Source: Rubrivivax sp. (GTDB taxonomy: Bacteria; Pseudomonadota; Gammaproteobacteria; Burkholderiales; Burkholderiaceae_C). From it: a stretch of 50,607 nt of DNA. The position numbers were made by a program, and so were the translations under genes. The stretch lies in the NCBI GenBank assembly GCA_027491255.1, contig JAIXWM010000062.1, positions 1 to 50,607 on the forward strand, given 5' to 3'. The notes under the pieces are model-generated. The model was given only the letters and a program-made list of their open reading frames with translations, had not been told where the DNA came from and did no database searches. Below, piece by piece: positions 36,238 to 43,838 of this stretch; the stretch's first letter is position 1, and every line of letters begins with the position of its first letter.

Positions 36238-37195
36238 GCCCGCGGCCCCGGCGCCCGCCATCGCCGGCCGTCCGGGCGGGCTGGTGCACTGCGTCGGGCT
36301 CGTCACGATGGACGTCATCTTCAGCACCGCTGCCTTGCCCCAGGGGCCGGGCAAGTGCTTCGCCAACGGGCTGGCCGAGGTGGGCGGCGGGCCGGCCTCC
36401 AGCGCGGCGGTCTGCGTGGCCCGGCTGGGCGGTGTGGCCTCGATCGCCGGCCGCTTGGGCGACGACGACACCGGGCGCCGGCTGGCCGAGGAACTGCAGC
36501 GCGAAGGCGTGGACACCGCCTGGCTCCGGCGCCTGCCCGGCGTGAGGTCGCCGCTGTCGGCCGTGATGGTGGATGCCCAGGGCGAGCGCTCGGTGATGGC
36601 CTTCAGCGACCCGCTGATGCCGCCCGACGCCGACTGGCTGCGCCCGGTGCTGCAGGGCGGCACGGCCCTGGCCGACCTGACCTGGCCCCAGGGGACCCGC
36701 CGCCTGTTCGACCTGGCCCGCGAAGCCGGCCTGCCGAGGGTGCTGGACGCCGACCGATTCAGGCATCCGGCAAGCGTCGTCGAAGACCTGGTCCGGTCGG
36801 CCACGCACGTCATCTTCTCCCGCCCTGGCCTCGAGCAGTTGACGGGCCAGCCCGACATCGCCGGCGGGCTGCGGGCGGTCGGGCGACTGGGCGCGGCGGC
36901 CACCGTCACGGCGGTCACCGACGGCGAGCACGGCGCCTACTGGTGGGACGACGGCGCGTTGCGGCGCCAGCGCCCACCCACCGTCACCGCGGTCGACACC
37001 ACCGGTGCCGGCGATGCCTTCCACGGTGCCTACGCGCTGGCGCTGGCGCGCGGCGCCGGCCCCGACGAGTGCATGCGCTTCGCCACCGCGGTGGCGGCGG
37101 CGAAGTGCGTCCAGCCGGGGGGGCGCGCCGGCCTGCCGGATGCGGCTGCATTGGCAGCCTTTCTGCACCGGCACCCCCTGCCCGACATCGAATGA
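36221..37195 (+). CDS. PfkB-family carbohydrate kinase
   Basis: This ribokinase-family sugar kinase has 324 residues. Substrate-binding glycine motif GGGPASSAAVCVARLGG lies near residue 50, and the catalytic/anion-hole motif DTTGAGDAFHGAYALAL near 257-273, with D263 as predicted base. It transfers phosphate from ATP to a sugar or sugar acid; the dehydratase in the other arm makes 2-keto-3-deoxy acids, so a KDG-kinase-like role is a reasonable guess. A fructose or ketose kinase acting after the isomerase-like protein is the alternative. It overlaps the ATPase gene by 17 bases and ends 20 bp before the oxidase gene. No aldolase gene is seen in the window. Confidence 0.87.
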   Translation: MAPPSEPAAPAPAIAGRPGGLVHCVGLVTMDVIFSTAALPQGPGKCFANGLAEVGGGPASSAAVCVARLGGVASIAGRLGDDDTGRRLAEELQREGVDTAWLRRLPGVRSPLSAVMVDAQGERSVMAFSDPLMPPDADWLRPVLQGGTALADLTWPQGTRRLFDLAREAGLPRVLDADRFRHPASVVEDLVRSATHVIFSRPGLEQLTGQPDIAGGLRAVGRLGAAATVTAVTDGEHGAYWWDDGALRRQRPPTVTAVDTTGAGDAFHGAYALALARGAGPDECMRFATAVAAAKCVQPGGRAGLPDAAALAAFLHRHPLPDIE

Positions 37196-37215
37196 CCCGA
37201 CAAAGGACATCGGCC

Positions 37216-38619
37216 ATGGATCTGAGCGCACTGATCAAGGACCTGGAGGGCGTGGAGCTCGAGACCGAGGCCTCGGTGCTGCGGCGCAAGAGCCGCGACT
37301 ACTTCTGGTACTCGCCGGTACTCAAGCGCCTGCTGCAGGACGTGATGGGCGACCTGGTGGTCTGCCCGCGCGACGAGACCGAGGTGGTGCGGGTGCTGAG
37401 AGCCTGCCACGCGCACCGCGTGCCGGTGACGCCGCGCGGCGCGGGCACCGGCAACTACGGCCAGGCGATGCCGCTGTCCGGGGGGGTGGTGCTCGACCTG
37501 CACCGGATGGACGGCATCGCCAGCACCAGCGGCTCGCGCGTCGTCACGGGCCCGGGGGCGGTGGTGGCGGCGGTCGATGCCGCCCTGCGCAAGGCCGCGG
37601 GCCAGGCCCTGCGCATCGCCCCGTCCACCGCGGCGACGGCGACGGTGGGCGGCTTCGTGGCCGGCGGCTCGGGCGGGCTCGGTTCGGTGCGCTGGGGCGG
37701 GCTGCGCGCCGCGGGCAATGTCCTCGGCGCGCGGGTGGTCACCTGCGAAGCCGAACCCCGGGTGCTCGAACTGCGGGGCGACGACGTGATGAAGGTGATC
37801 CACGCCTACGGCACGACCGGCGTCGTCACCGAACTGGAGCTCGCCACGACCGAGGCGCACGATTGGGTCGACGTGCTCATCGCGCTGGAGCACTGGACCG
37901 ACGCGGCGCGCCTGGCCCAGCAGTTCGCCGAGTCCGACGGCCTGCTGCTCAACGAGCTGGCCTTCTTCGCCGCCCCGCTGCCGCACGACGCGTTCACCGC
38001 CTTCCAGCCCGCCTTCCGGCGCGAGCAGTCCCTGGTCGTCCTGATGGCCGCGCCCTCGGCGCTGGAGGCGGTGCAGGCGATGGCGCGCCGGGCCGGCGGC
38101 GAGGTCGTCTACCGGGCCGACCGGGTCAGCCCGGAGGTGCGCGCCCGGCTGCCCCCGGTGGCCGAACTGGGCTGGAACCACACCACGCTGCGCGCGCTGC
38201 AGCTCGACCGGCGCATCACCTACCTGCAGACCCGCTACCCCGACCTGCCGGCGCTGGAGCGGGTGCGCGCCCGGCTGGGCGATGAACTGCCGATGCACGT
38301 CGAGCTGATGCGCTCGAACGGCATGCCCTCGATGGGCGGCCTGCCGCTGGTGCGCTTCACGACCGAGCAGCGCCTGCAGGAGATCATGCAGATCCACGAG
38401 GACGAGGGCTGCGCCGTCTTCAACCCGCACGTCTACACCCTCGAGGAAGGCGGCTGGCGGCGGCCCGACCCGCTGCTGCTGGACTTCAAGCGCCAGGCCG
38501 ACCCCCTGGGCCTGCTGAACCCCGGCAAGATGGTCGCGTGGGAACGGCCCGATTTCGACTTCGGCAGCGGCCGCTCGTTTGTCTTCCCCGGCCTGCGCGG
38601 CGTCGAGGCGGCTGCCTGA
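37216..38619 (+). CDS. FAD-linked oxidase (GlcD/LDH type)
   Basis: This FAD-binding oxidoreductase of the vanillyl-alcohol-oxidase superfamily has 467 residues. The PP-loop domain (about 45-225) contains VTPRGAGTGNYGQAMPLSGGVVLDL and APSTAATATVGGFVAGGSGGLGSVRWG, which cradle the FAD pyrophosphate. The C-terminal FAD-linked oxidase domain ends DFKRQADPLGLLNPGKM, as in glycolate oxidase subunit D and D-lactate dehydrogenases. It should oxidise a 2-hydroxy acid or sugar-derived acid and pass electrons onward. AAAGGA stands eight bases before the ATG. It closes the plus arm of the sugar regulon. The substrate is unknown. Confidence 0.88.
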   Translation: MDLSALIKDLEGVELETEASVLRRKSRDYFWYSPVLKRLLQDVMGDLVVCPRDETEVVRVLRACHAHRVPVTPRGAGTGNYGQAMPLSGGVVLDLHRMDGIASTSGSRVVTGPGAVVAAVDAALRKAAGQALRIAPSTAATATVGGFVAGGSGGLGSVRWGGLRAAGNVLGARVVTCEAEPRVLELRGDDVMKVIHAYGTTGVVTELELATTEAHDWVDVLIALEHWTDAARLAQQFAESDGLLLNELAFFAAPLPHDAFTAFQPAFRREQSLVVLMAAPSALEAVQAMARRAGGEVVYRADRVSPEVRARLPPVAELGWNHTTLRALQLDRRITYLQTRYPDLPALERVRARLGDELPMHVELMRSNGMPSMGGLPLVRFTTEQRLQEIMQIHEDEGCAVFNPHVYTLEEGGWRRPDPLLLDFKRQADPLGLLNPGKMVAWERPDFDFGSGRSFVFPGLRGVEAAA

Positions 38620-38649
38620 GGCGAGCGAACATCATCGCCCTTGGCGAAT

Positions 38650-40179
38650 TCAGGCCATCCCCACCTGCGGCAAGGGGATGGCTTCGTCCGAGGGGCGGGA
38701 GGCGATCATGTCGGTCAACTCCCGGCGTACCGCGGCGTAGGCCGGGTCGTCGAAGACATTTCGCATCTCGCCGGGGTCTTCAAGCAGATCGTAGAGCTCC
38801 CCCGCGCCGCTGATCTGCTCGAGCGTGAGCTTGTGGCGCCGCGTGCGCACCGTCTGCAATCGCAACTCCACCCCCGATCGCGACGGGCGCAGGTGCCATT
38901 CGGAGCGCGCGAAGTCGCGCTCCGGCTCGCCGGACTCGATGAGCTTGCGCAGGCTGCGCCCATGCACGGCAGCCGGCAACTCCGTGGACGCGTAATCGCA
39001 CAAGGTGGGCGCGAGATCGAGCGTGGACACCGGATCGTGGATGCACTGCCCGGCCGGAACGCCCGGCCCCTCCACGAGCAGCGCCACCCGCAGCAGACCC
39101 TCGTAGGGCATCGGACCCTTGATCAGCAGTCCATGATCCCCAAGCCATTCGCCATGGTCGCTGGTGAAGACGATCAGGGTGTCGTCGGCCAGACCGAGTT
39201 CGTCCAGCGCAATCCTGATCCGGCCCAGCTGATGGTCGATCAGCGCGATCATCCCGTAGTAGTTGGCGATCAGGGCGCGCAACTGCCGGTCCGACTGCAC
39301 GGGAGTGCGGGACACCTTCTCGCGGATCTGCCGCAGGCTCTCATCCGCCAACTGCGGGGTGCCTTCGAGGCTGGCCCGGTGCCACCAGGGTCGACGCTCC
39401 AGGTCCCGGACCCGATGCGCGGGCAGGTCAACCTCATCCGGGTGGTGCAGGTAGCACCAGGGCGCGGGCGCATCGAAGGGTTGGTGCGGATCCGGGAACG
39501 AGGCCCACAGGCAGAAGGGCTCATGCCGGTGCGTGCGCAGGTACTCGATGGTCCGGTCACCCACCCAGGTGGAGTTGTGCCAGGCCACCGGCAGCGCCGA
39601 GTTCCAGGTCTGGTGCGCGTCCGTGAGCGGCGGTAGCGCCTTCTTGTAAAGCGCGATCCGCTGCTCGCCGCAGCTGTCGGCGTGAAACCAGCGCTCGTAG
39701 TGCTGACCGGCAGGAGGCGCCATCGGCGGGAAGTTGTTGTGCCCCTCGAGCATCAGTTCCACATGATCGAATCCCATGTACGGACCGTGCCACTGCGGCC
39801 CGTACTGGGCACTGCTGAAGCGGCACTCGGGCGAGCCGGTGGGCGCGAAGGTCTGGAAGGTGCTGAAGTGGGCCTTGCCGACGAACCCGGTTGCATAACC
39901 GGCTGCGGAAAGTGTTCCGCCGAAGCCGCGCGCAGCCGTGTGAGCCGGCAGGTCGATGCCGTTGTCGGAAACCCCGTGGGTCAGGGGCAGCAGCCCCGTC
40001 AGGATGGACGCGCGCGACGGCTGGCACACCACGTTCGGCGTGATGCACGCGGAGAAGCGGGTGCCGCGGGCCGCCATCTCGTCGAGGTGAGGCGTCTTCA
40101 CGCGACGCCCCTCGAAACCGTAGCAGTCGCCCCGGTGCTGATCCGAGCTGATCAGCAGGATGTTCATTCGCGGCTTCAT
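38650..40179 (-). CDS. Cys-type sulfatase
   Basis: This sulfatase of the alkaline-phosphatase superfamily has 509 residues. The formylglycine motif is C52-Q-P-S-R56, followed by ASILTG; the cysteine must be oxidised by a formylglycine-generating enzyme encoded elsewhere. Metal ligands are D13 (ISSDQHRGD) and the pair in TSDHGEWLGDHGLLIKG. It hydrolyses sulfate esters, for example of choline, sugars or aryl alcohols; phosphonate monoester hydrolases share the motif and cannot be excluded. No signal peptide, so cytoplasmic. It lies 12 bp after a Bug binding-protein gene and converges on the sugar regulon. ATG codons at 40179 and 40167 are both possible starts. Confidence 0.9.
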   Translation of the reverse strand: MKPRMNILLISSDQHRGDCYGFEGRRVKTPHLDEMAARGTRFSACITPNVVCQPSRASILTGLLPLTHGVSDNGIDLPAHTAARGFGGTLSAAGYATGFVGKAHFSTFQTFAPTGSPECRFSSAQYGPQWHGPYMGFDHVELMLEGHNNFPPMAPPAGQHYERWFHADSCGEQRIALYKKALPPLTDAHQTWNSALPVAWHNSTWVGDRTIEYLRTHRHEPFCLWASFPDPHQPFDAPAPWCYLHHPDEVDLPAHRVRDLERRPWWHRASLEGTPQLADESLRQIREKVSRTPVQSDRQLRALIANYYGMIALIDHQLGRIRIALDELGLADDTLIVFTSDHGEWLGDHGLLIKGPMPYEGLLRVALLVEGPGVPAGQCIHDPVSTLDLAPTLCDYASTELPAAVHGRSLRKLIESGEPERDFARSEWHLRPSRSGVELRLQTVRTRRHKLTLEQISGAGELYDLLEDPGEMRNVFDDPAYAAVRRELTDMIASRPSDEAIPLPQVGMA

Positions 40180-40191
40180 GTCGTCCGGGAA

Positions 40192-41172
40192 TCACTCTGG
40201 CTGGATGCCGGCCCGCTTCACCGCAGGGCCCCATTTCTTGATCTCGGCGACCAGCATCGCACGATAGGCTGCCGGGCTGGCACTCGTGCGGGTGTCATCG
40301 ATGCCCGCCTCCTCGAGCTTCTTCTGGACCTCGGGGCGCCGCATGATGCGCGCGAGTTCCGCATGCAGCCGATCCACGATCTGGGCAGGGGTTCCCGCGG
40401 GCGCGAGGATGCCTTGCCACTGGCCCGTCTCGAAGTCCGGCACGCCCGACTCGGCGACGGTGGGCACATCAGGCAGCACCAGGGAGCGGGATCGACCCGT
40501 GGTCGCCAGCGCCATCAGCTTCCCGCTGCGAACATGAAGCAGGGCAGGCGCGATACCCAGCACGCCGAACTTGATCTGGCCGCTCACCAGATCCACCACC
40601 GCCTGACCGCCGCCCTTGTACGGAACATGCACCATATCGGCGTTGTGATGGTTCAGGATGACCTCCATGCTGAGGTTCTGCGGCGAACCGGCCCCTGGCG
40701 AGGCATAGGGCAGCGAGCCCTGCTGCGCCTTGGTCAATTGCATCAGCTGCTGCAACGACTTCACGCCCAGGGAGGGGTGTGCCACCAGCACCAGCGAGGC
40801 CTGCCCGAGGATGGTCACCGGCTCGAAGCTCCCTATCGGATCGTGGTTCAGCTTCTTTCGGGTGTAGGGGAACAAGGTGTTCACCGGGGTCGCCAGCAGC
40901 AGGGTATACCCGTCGGGGGCAGCCCTGGCGACGAACTCGGTGGCGATCAATCCACCACCTCCCGGCTTGTTCTCCACGATCACCTGCTGCCCGAGGACCT
41001 CACCCAGAGGCGCAGCAACGACACGCGCCATCAGGTCGGAGGCCCCACCAGGCGAGGAATTGACGATCAGCCGGACCGGCTTCGCCGGCCATGCCTGCGC
41101 GAAGGCCGTCCCGCCAGCCAGCATGGCAAGCCCTGCCAGCAGGGCCCCCACACGGCGAAAAGTGCATCGCAT
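40192..41172 (-). CDS. Bug/TctC-family periplasmic binding protein
   Basis: This tripartite-tricarboxylate-transporter type binding protein has 326 residues. Its signal peptide is MRCTFRRVGALLAGLAMLAGGTAFA, and the family motifs are WPAKPVRLIVNSSPGGASD, VIVENKPGGGGLIATEFVA and VPYKGGGQAVVDLVSGQIKFG. AAGGAG lies about six bases before the ATG at 41172. It shares an operon with the sulfatase, so it may capture a sulfated small molecule or the acid released from it; this is inference. It is divergent from a broken LysR gene, which would be its expected regulator, with 159 bp between starts. Confidence 0.9.
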   Translation of the reverse strand: MRCTFRRVGALLAGLAMLAGGTAFAQAWPAKPVRLIVNSSPGGASDLMARVVAAPLGEVLGQQVIVENKPGGGGLIATEFVARAAPDGYTLLLATPVNTLFPYTRKKLNHDPIGSFEPVTILGQASLVLVAHPSLGVKSLQQLMQLTKAQQGSLPYASPGAGSPQNLSMEVILNHHNADMVHVPYKGGGQAVVDLVSGQIKFGVLGIAPALLHVRSGKLMALATTGRSRSLVLPDVPTVAESGVPDFETGQWQGILAPAGTPAQIVDRLHAELARIMRRPEVQKKLEEAGIDDTRTSASPAAYRAMLVAEIKKWGPAVKRAGIQPE

Positions 41173-41331
41173 GCGGTCTCCTTGCACTCGCGGTGAACGC
41201 GATCCGTGGTCAGAATCTGATCGTTCCAGGGCAATGTATAGCAGGGCGCCGAGCATGCGCCAGCTCGATTCTTCGATATCAGCTATTCCCGAGCGGATCT
41301 TCCGCATTGCTGGCTTGACTGCGGCGGTGGC

Positions 41332-42318
41332 ATGCCAGTGAGCAGACAAGTGGAAGTGCGCGACCTGCGCCTCTTCCTGGAGGTGGCTGCCGCCGGCAGC
41401 CTGCTGCGCGCTGCAGCGCAACTCGCGCTGAGTCCATCGTCGGTCAGCAAGTCCATTTCTGCGTTGGAGCGGGACTTGTCGACCCGTCTGTTCGAGAGAA
41501 CCGGGCGCGGTGTTTCCCTGACGCCAGCCGGACTGGCGTAGAGGCCGAAGGCCGAAGCAGTCATCTCCGCCATGAACGGCATCCAGGATTGCCTTTCCGT
41601 GGCTGATGTGCCAGTCAGCGGCGTGGTCCACCTGGGCATACAACCATCGGTCAGCTGGCCCGTGGTCGCCGACATGCTCGACATGATCGAACGCCACTAC
41701 CCCGGGATCAGCCTCGATGTCTACGAAGGCACTGCGCACCAGATCGACGAGAGGCTGGCTGCCGGCCGGTGTGATGTCGGCCTGCTCTCCCGTCGGCCAC
41801 ACTCGGCACACGCCGATTCCGAGGAGTTGCTGCGGCTGCACTTGTTTCTGATGGGGCACGCCGGCAGCCCCGAGACGGCTCATCCGAAGATCGGCTTCTC
41901 GAGCGTCGCCCGACTGCCGCTGGTCCTGGCGAACACACCCACCGGAGCCCGCTCCCTGCTGGAAGAGCGCGCCAGACAACTCGATCTGACGCTGAACGTC
42001 GCACACAACATCCATTCCGCCTACCTGAAGAAGCAACTGGTGGCGCAAGCCCGCTACTTCACCGTCGGCACGGCCTGGACGATGACCTGGGACAAGCATG
42101 CGGCAGAGCTCGCCTACGCACGCATCGTGGATCCGGAGTTCGAACTCGTCTTTCATCTGGCCGTCGCGGGCAAGCGCAGGCCCCTCGCCGCAGTTCAGGT
42201 GGTTGCAGACATGCTCCGGACGCTGGCCGGGGCCCACGTGAACGCCCACCCCAACGAACCCGGCTCGCCACCCGCTGCGGGCCTCCTCGGGGGCGGGCAG
42301 ACAGCGCAGGTCAGATGA
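41332..42318 (+). pseudogene. LysR-family regulator interrupted by one in-frame TAG
   Basis: The frame encodes a full LysR-type regulator of 328 codons except for TAG at 41539-41541 (codon 70). Before it is an intact winged helix-turn-helix (DLRLFLEVAAAGSLLRAAAQLALSPSSVSKSISALE, ending LTPAGLA). After it, in the same frame, come the linker helix (RPKAEAVISAMNGIQD) and the effector domain (SGVVHLGIQPSVSWPVVADMLDMIERHYPGISLDVYEG). Nothing else is damaged, so the change is recent, or suppressed, or an error. An ATG at 41572 could restart the effector domain alone but has no good ribosome site. LysR proteins usually control the divergent neighbour, here the Bug-sulfatase operon. Confidence 0.85.
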
Positions 42319-42346
42319 TTGCACTATGTAGGCTCAGTGCTATCAT
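42319..42346 (+). promoter_or_regulatory. Sigma-70-like promoter for hicAB
   Basis: TTGCAC (42319-42324), a 16-bp spacer and TATCAT (42341-42346) form a plausible promoter that begins at the end of the lysR frame. Transcription would start about seven bases after the -10, at or next to the GTG start of hicA (42353), leaving little or no leader. Confidence 0.55.
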
Positions 42347-42352
42347 GAAGTG

Positions 42353-42607
42353 GTGAACTCACGCCAGCGCCGCACCCTGCAGGCCCTCCAGGCCGAGCCC
42401 GTGAACGGCACGCTCGAGTGGGAACGGATCGAATCACTTTTCATTGCGCTGGGCTGCCGGGTGATCGAAGGGCCGGGGTCTGCCGTGACCTTCGAGAAGG
42501 ACGGTCGCAGGGCGACCTTCCACCGTCCGCACCCGGGGTGTGAAGCGCTGCGCTACAGGGTCAGGGCCGCGCGGGAGTGGCTGGAAAGGATCGGTGCTCT
42601 GCCATGA
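42353..42607 (+). CDS. HicA-like toxin
   Basis: This small HicA/YcfA-family mRNA interferase has 84 residues with a double-stranded-RNA-binding-like fold. Family phrases are MNSRQRRTLQAL at the start, IESLFIALGCRVIEGPGSAVTF in the middle and the histidine-bearing ATFHRPHPG, followed by YRVRAAREWLERIG. Two GTG codons stand in tandem; the second, at 42353, gives the family N-terminus MNSRQR. No ribosome site precedes it and the predicted transcript begins there, so translation may be leaderless. The stop overlaps the hicB ATG by four bases. The toxin cleaves mRNA unless held by HicB. Confidence 0.87.
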   Translation: MNSRQRRTLQALQAEPVNGTLEWERIESLFIALGCRVIEGPGSAVTFEKDGRRATFHRPHPGCEALRYRVRAAREWLERIGALP

Positions 42608-42966
42608 CGAACACCATGCACTACAAGGGCTACACGGCCAGCATGACCTTCGATGCGCAAGACAAGGTCATCGTCGGGCGGGTGCTCGACATCGACGACA
42701 TCCTCACCTTCCACGGGGAATCCGTCGCCGAGTTCGAGGCTCATTTCCACGCCGTGGTCGACGGCTACATCGCGGCCTGCGCATCGCTGGACAGCGCGCC
42801 CGAAAAGCCTGCCAGCGGCCGCCTGATGCTGCGCGTGTCGCCGCAGGTGCATGCGGCCTCGCTGAAAGCCGCCGCGCTCAGCGGCACCAGCCTGAACCGG
42901 TGGGCTGAAAGGGCCTTGCGGACGGCATCGCGGCAGGCGGCTTCACAGAAGGAAACTGCAGCATGA
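42604..42966 (+). CDS. HicB-family antitoxin
   Basis: This antitoxin has 120 residues. The N-terminal partially degraded RNase-H-like HicB fold is MHYKGYTASMTFDAQDKVIVGRVLDIDDILTFHGESVAEFEAHFH. The C-terminal ribbon-helix-helix is SGRLMLRVSPQVHAASLKAAALSGTSLNRWAERAL, which should bind the hicA promoter and repress it. Its start overlaps the hicA stop, and its stop (TGA at 42964-42966) overlaps the ATG of the PuuD-like gene at 42963. The toxin-antitoxin pair is therefore physically and probably translationally joined to a metabolic gene, which is unusual. Confidence 0.9.
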   Translation: MTNTMHYKGYTASMTFDAQDKVIVGRVLDIDDILTFHGESVAEFEAHFHAVVDGYIAACASLDSAPEKPASGRLMLRVSPQVHAASLKAAALSGTSLNRWAERALRTASRQAASQKETAA

Positions 42967-43775
42967 GTGCCGGCGCGAAACCCCTGCTCATCGGCGTCTC
43001 CGCCCGCATCCACTACCCCACCGCGCACGACGCGCTGCCGCGCGTCTTCACGAAGACGCTGCACTTCCTGGAGCAGTCGGTCGCGCACTGGGTGCTGTCG
43101 GGGCATGCGATGGCGGTCATGGTGCCGGCGGTCACCGCCGACAGCATCGTCGAGCGCAGCGACCTCGATCTCGACGACTACGCACGCGCCCTCGACGGCC
43201 TGGTGCTGCAGGGCGGCAACGACATCGCGCCGCAGGCCTACGGCGAGCAGCCGCTGGATGCGGCCTGGACCGGCGACCCGGTGCGCGACCGCTACGAGAT
43301 CGAGCTCGTGCAGGCCTTCATCCGCGCCGGCAAGCCGGTGTTCGGCATCTGCCGCGGCTTCCAGCTGATCAACGTGATGCACGGCGGCAGCCTGTGGCAG
43401 GACATCACGAGCCAGCGGCCCGGCTCGCTCGACCACCGAGCGCTCGAGCGCTACGAGAAGCACTTCCACGACGTCGAGATCGTGCCCGGCACGCGTCTGG
43501 CCCAGCTCTACCCGGCCGTGGCGCGGGCGCGCGCCAACAGCATCCACCACCAGGGCATCAAGCAGCTCGCGCCCGGCTTCGAGGTCGAGGCGCGCTGCCC
43601 CGACGACGGCATGATCGAGGCCATCCGCCGCACCGGCGGCGGCAGCTACCTGGCCGCGGTGCAATGGCACCCTGAATTCCACCACCCGCTGCAGCCCGGG
43701 CAGTTCGACGACTCGGCCATGCTGCGCGACTTCCTCGAGGCCTGCCAGCGCGTGCGCGACGGGCAGGCCGCCTGA
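42963..43775 (+). CDS. Gamma-glutamyl-gamma-aminobutyrate hydrolase-like protein (peptidase C26, PuuD-type)
   Basis: This class I glutamine-amidotransferase-fold hydrolase has 270 residues and cleaves gamma-glutamyl amides. The triad is C130 (GICRGFQLINVMHGG), H236 and E238 (VQWHPEFHH). The early motif GLVLQGGNDIAPQAYGE is the PuuD oxyanion/substrate strand. E. coli PuuD releases GABA from gamma-glutamyl-GABA; here the following aldehyde dehydrogenase (63 bp downstream) should make the acid that is hydrolysed. The ATG overlaps the hicB stop and has no strong ribosome site, consistent with coupling. The natural amine may be putrescine, ethanolamine or another; the ligase at 14587 would start the route. 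Confidence 0.88.
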   Translation: MSAGAKPLLIGVSARIHYPTAHDALPRVFTKTLHFLEQSVAHWVLSGHAMAVMVPAVTADSIVERSDLDLDDYARALDGLVLQGGNDIAPQAYGEQPLDAAWTGDPVRDRYEIELVQAFIRAGKPVFGICRGFQLINVMHGGSLWQDITSQRPGSLDHRALERYEKHFHDVEIVPGTRLAQLYPAVARARANSIHHQGIKQLAPGFEVEARCPDDGMIEAIRRTGGGSYLAAVQWHPEFHHPLQPGQFDDSAMLRDFLEACQRVRDGQAA

Positions 43776-43838
43776 GCGCGGTCGGACGACAGCCGCCCGA
43801 ACATCCCGAGAAGACCCGAACCTTCGAGCCCTCACGCC

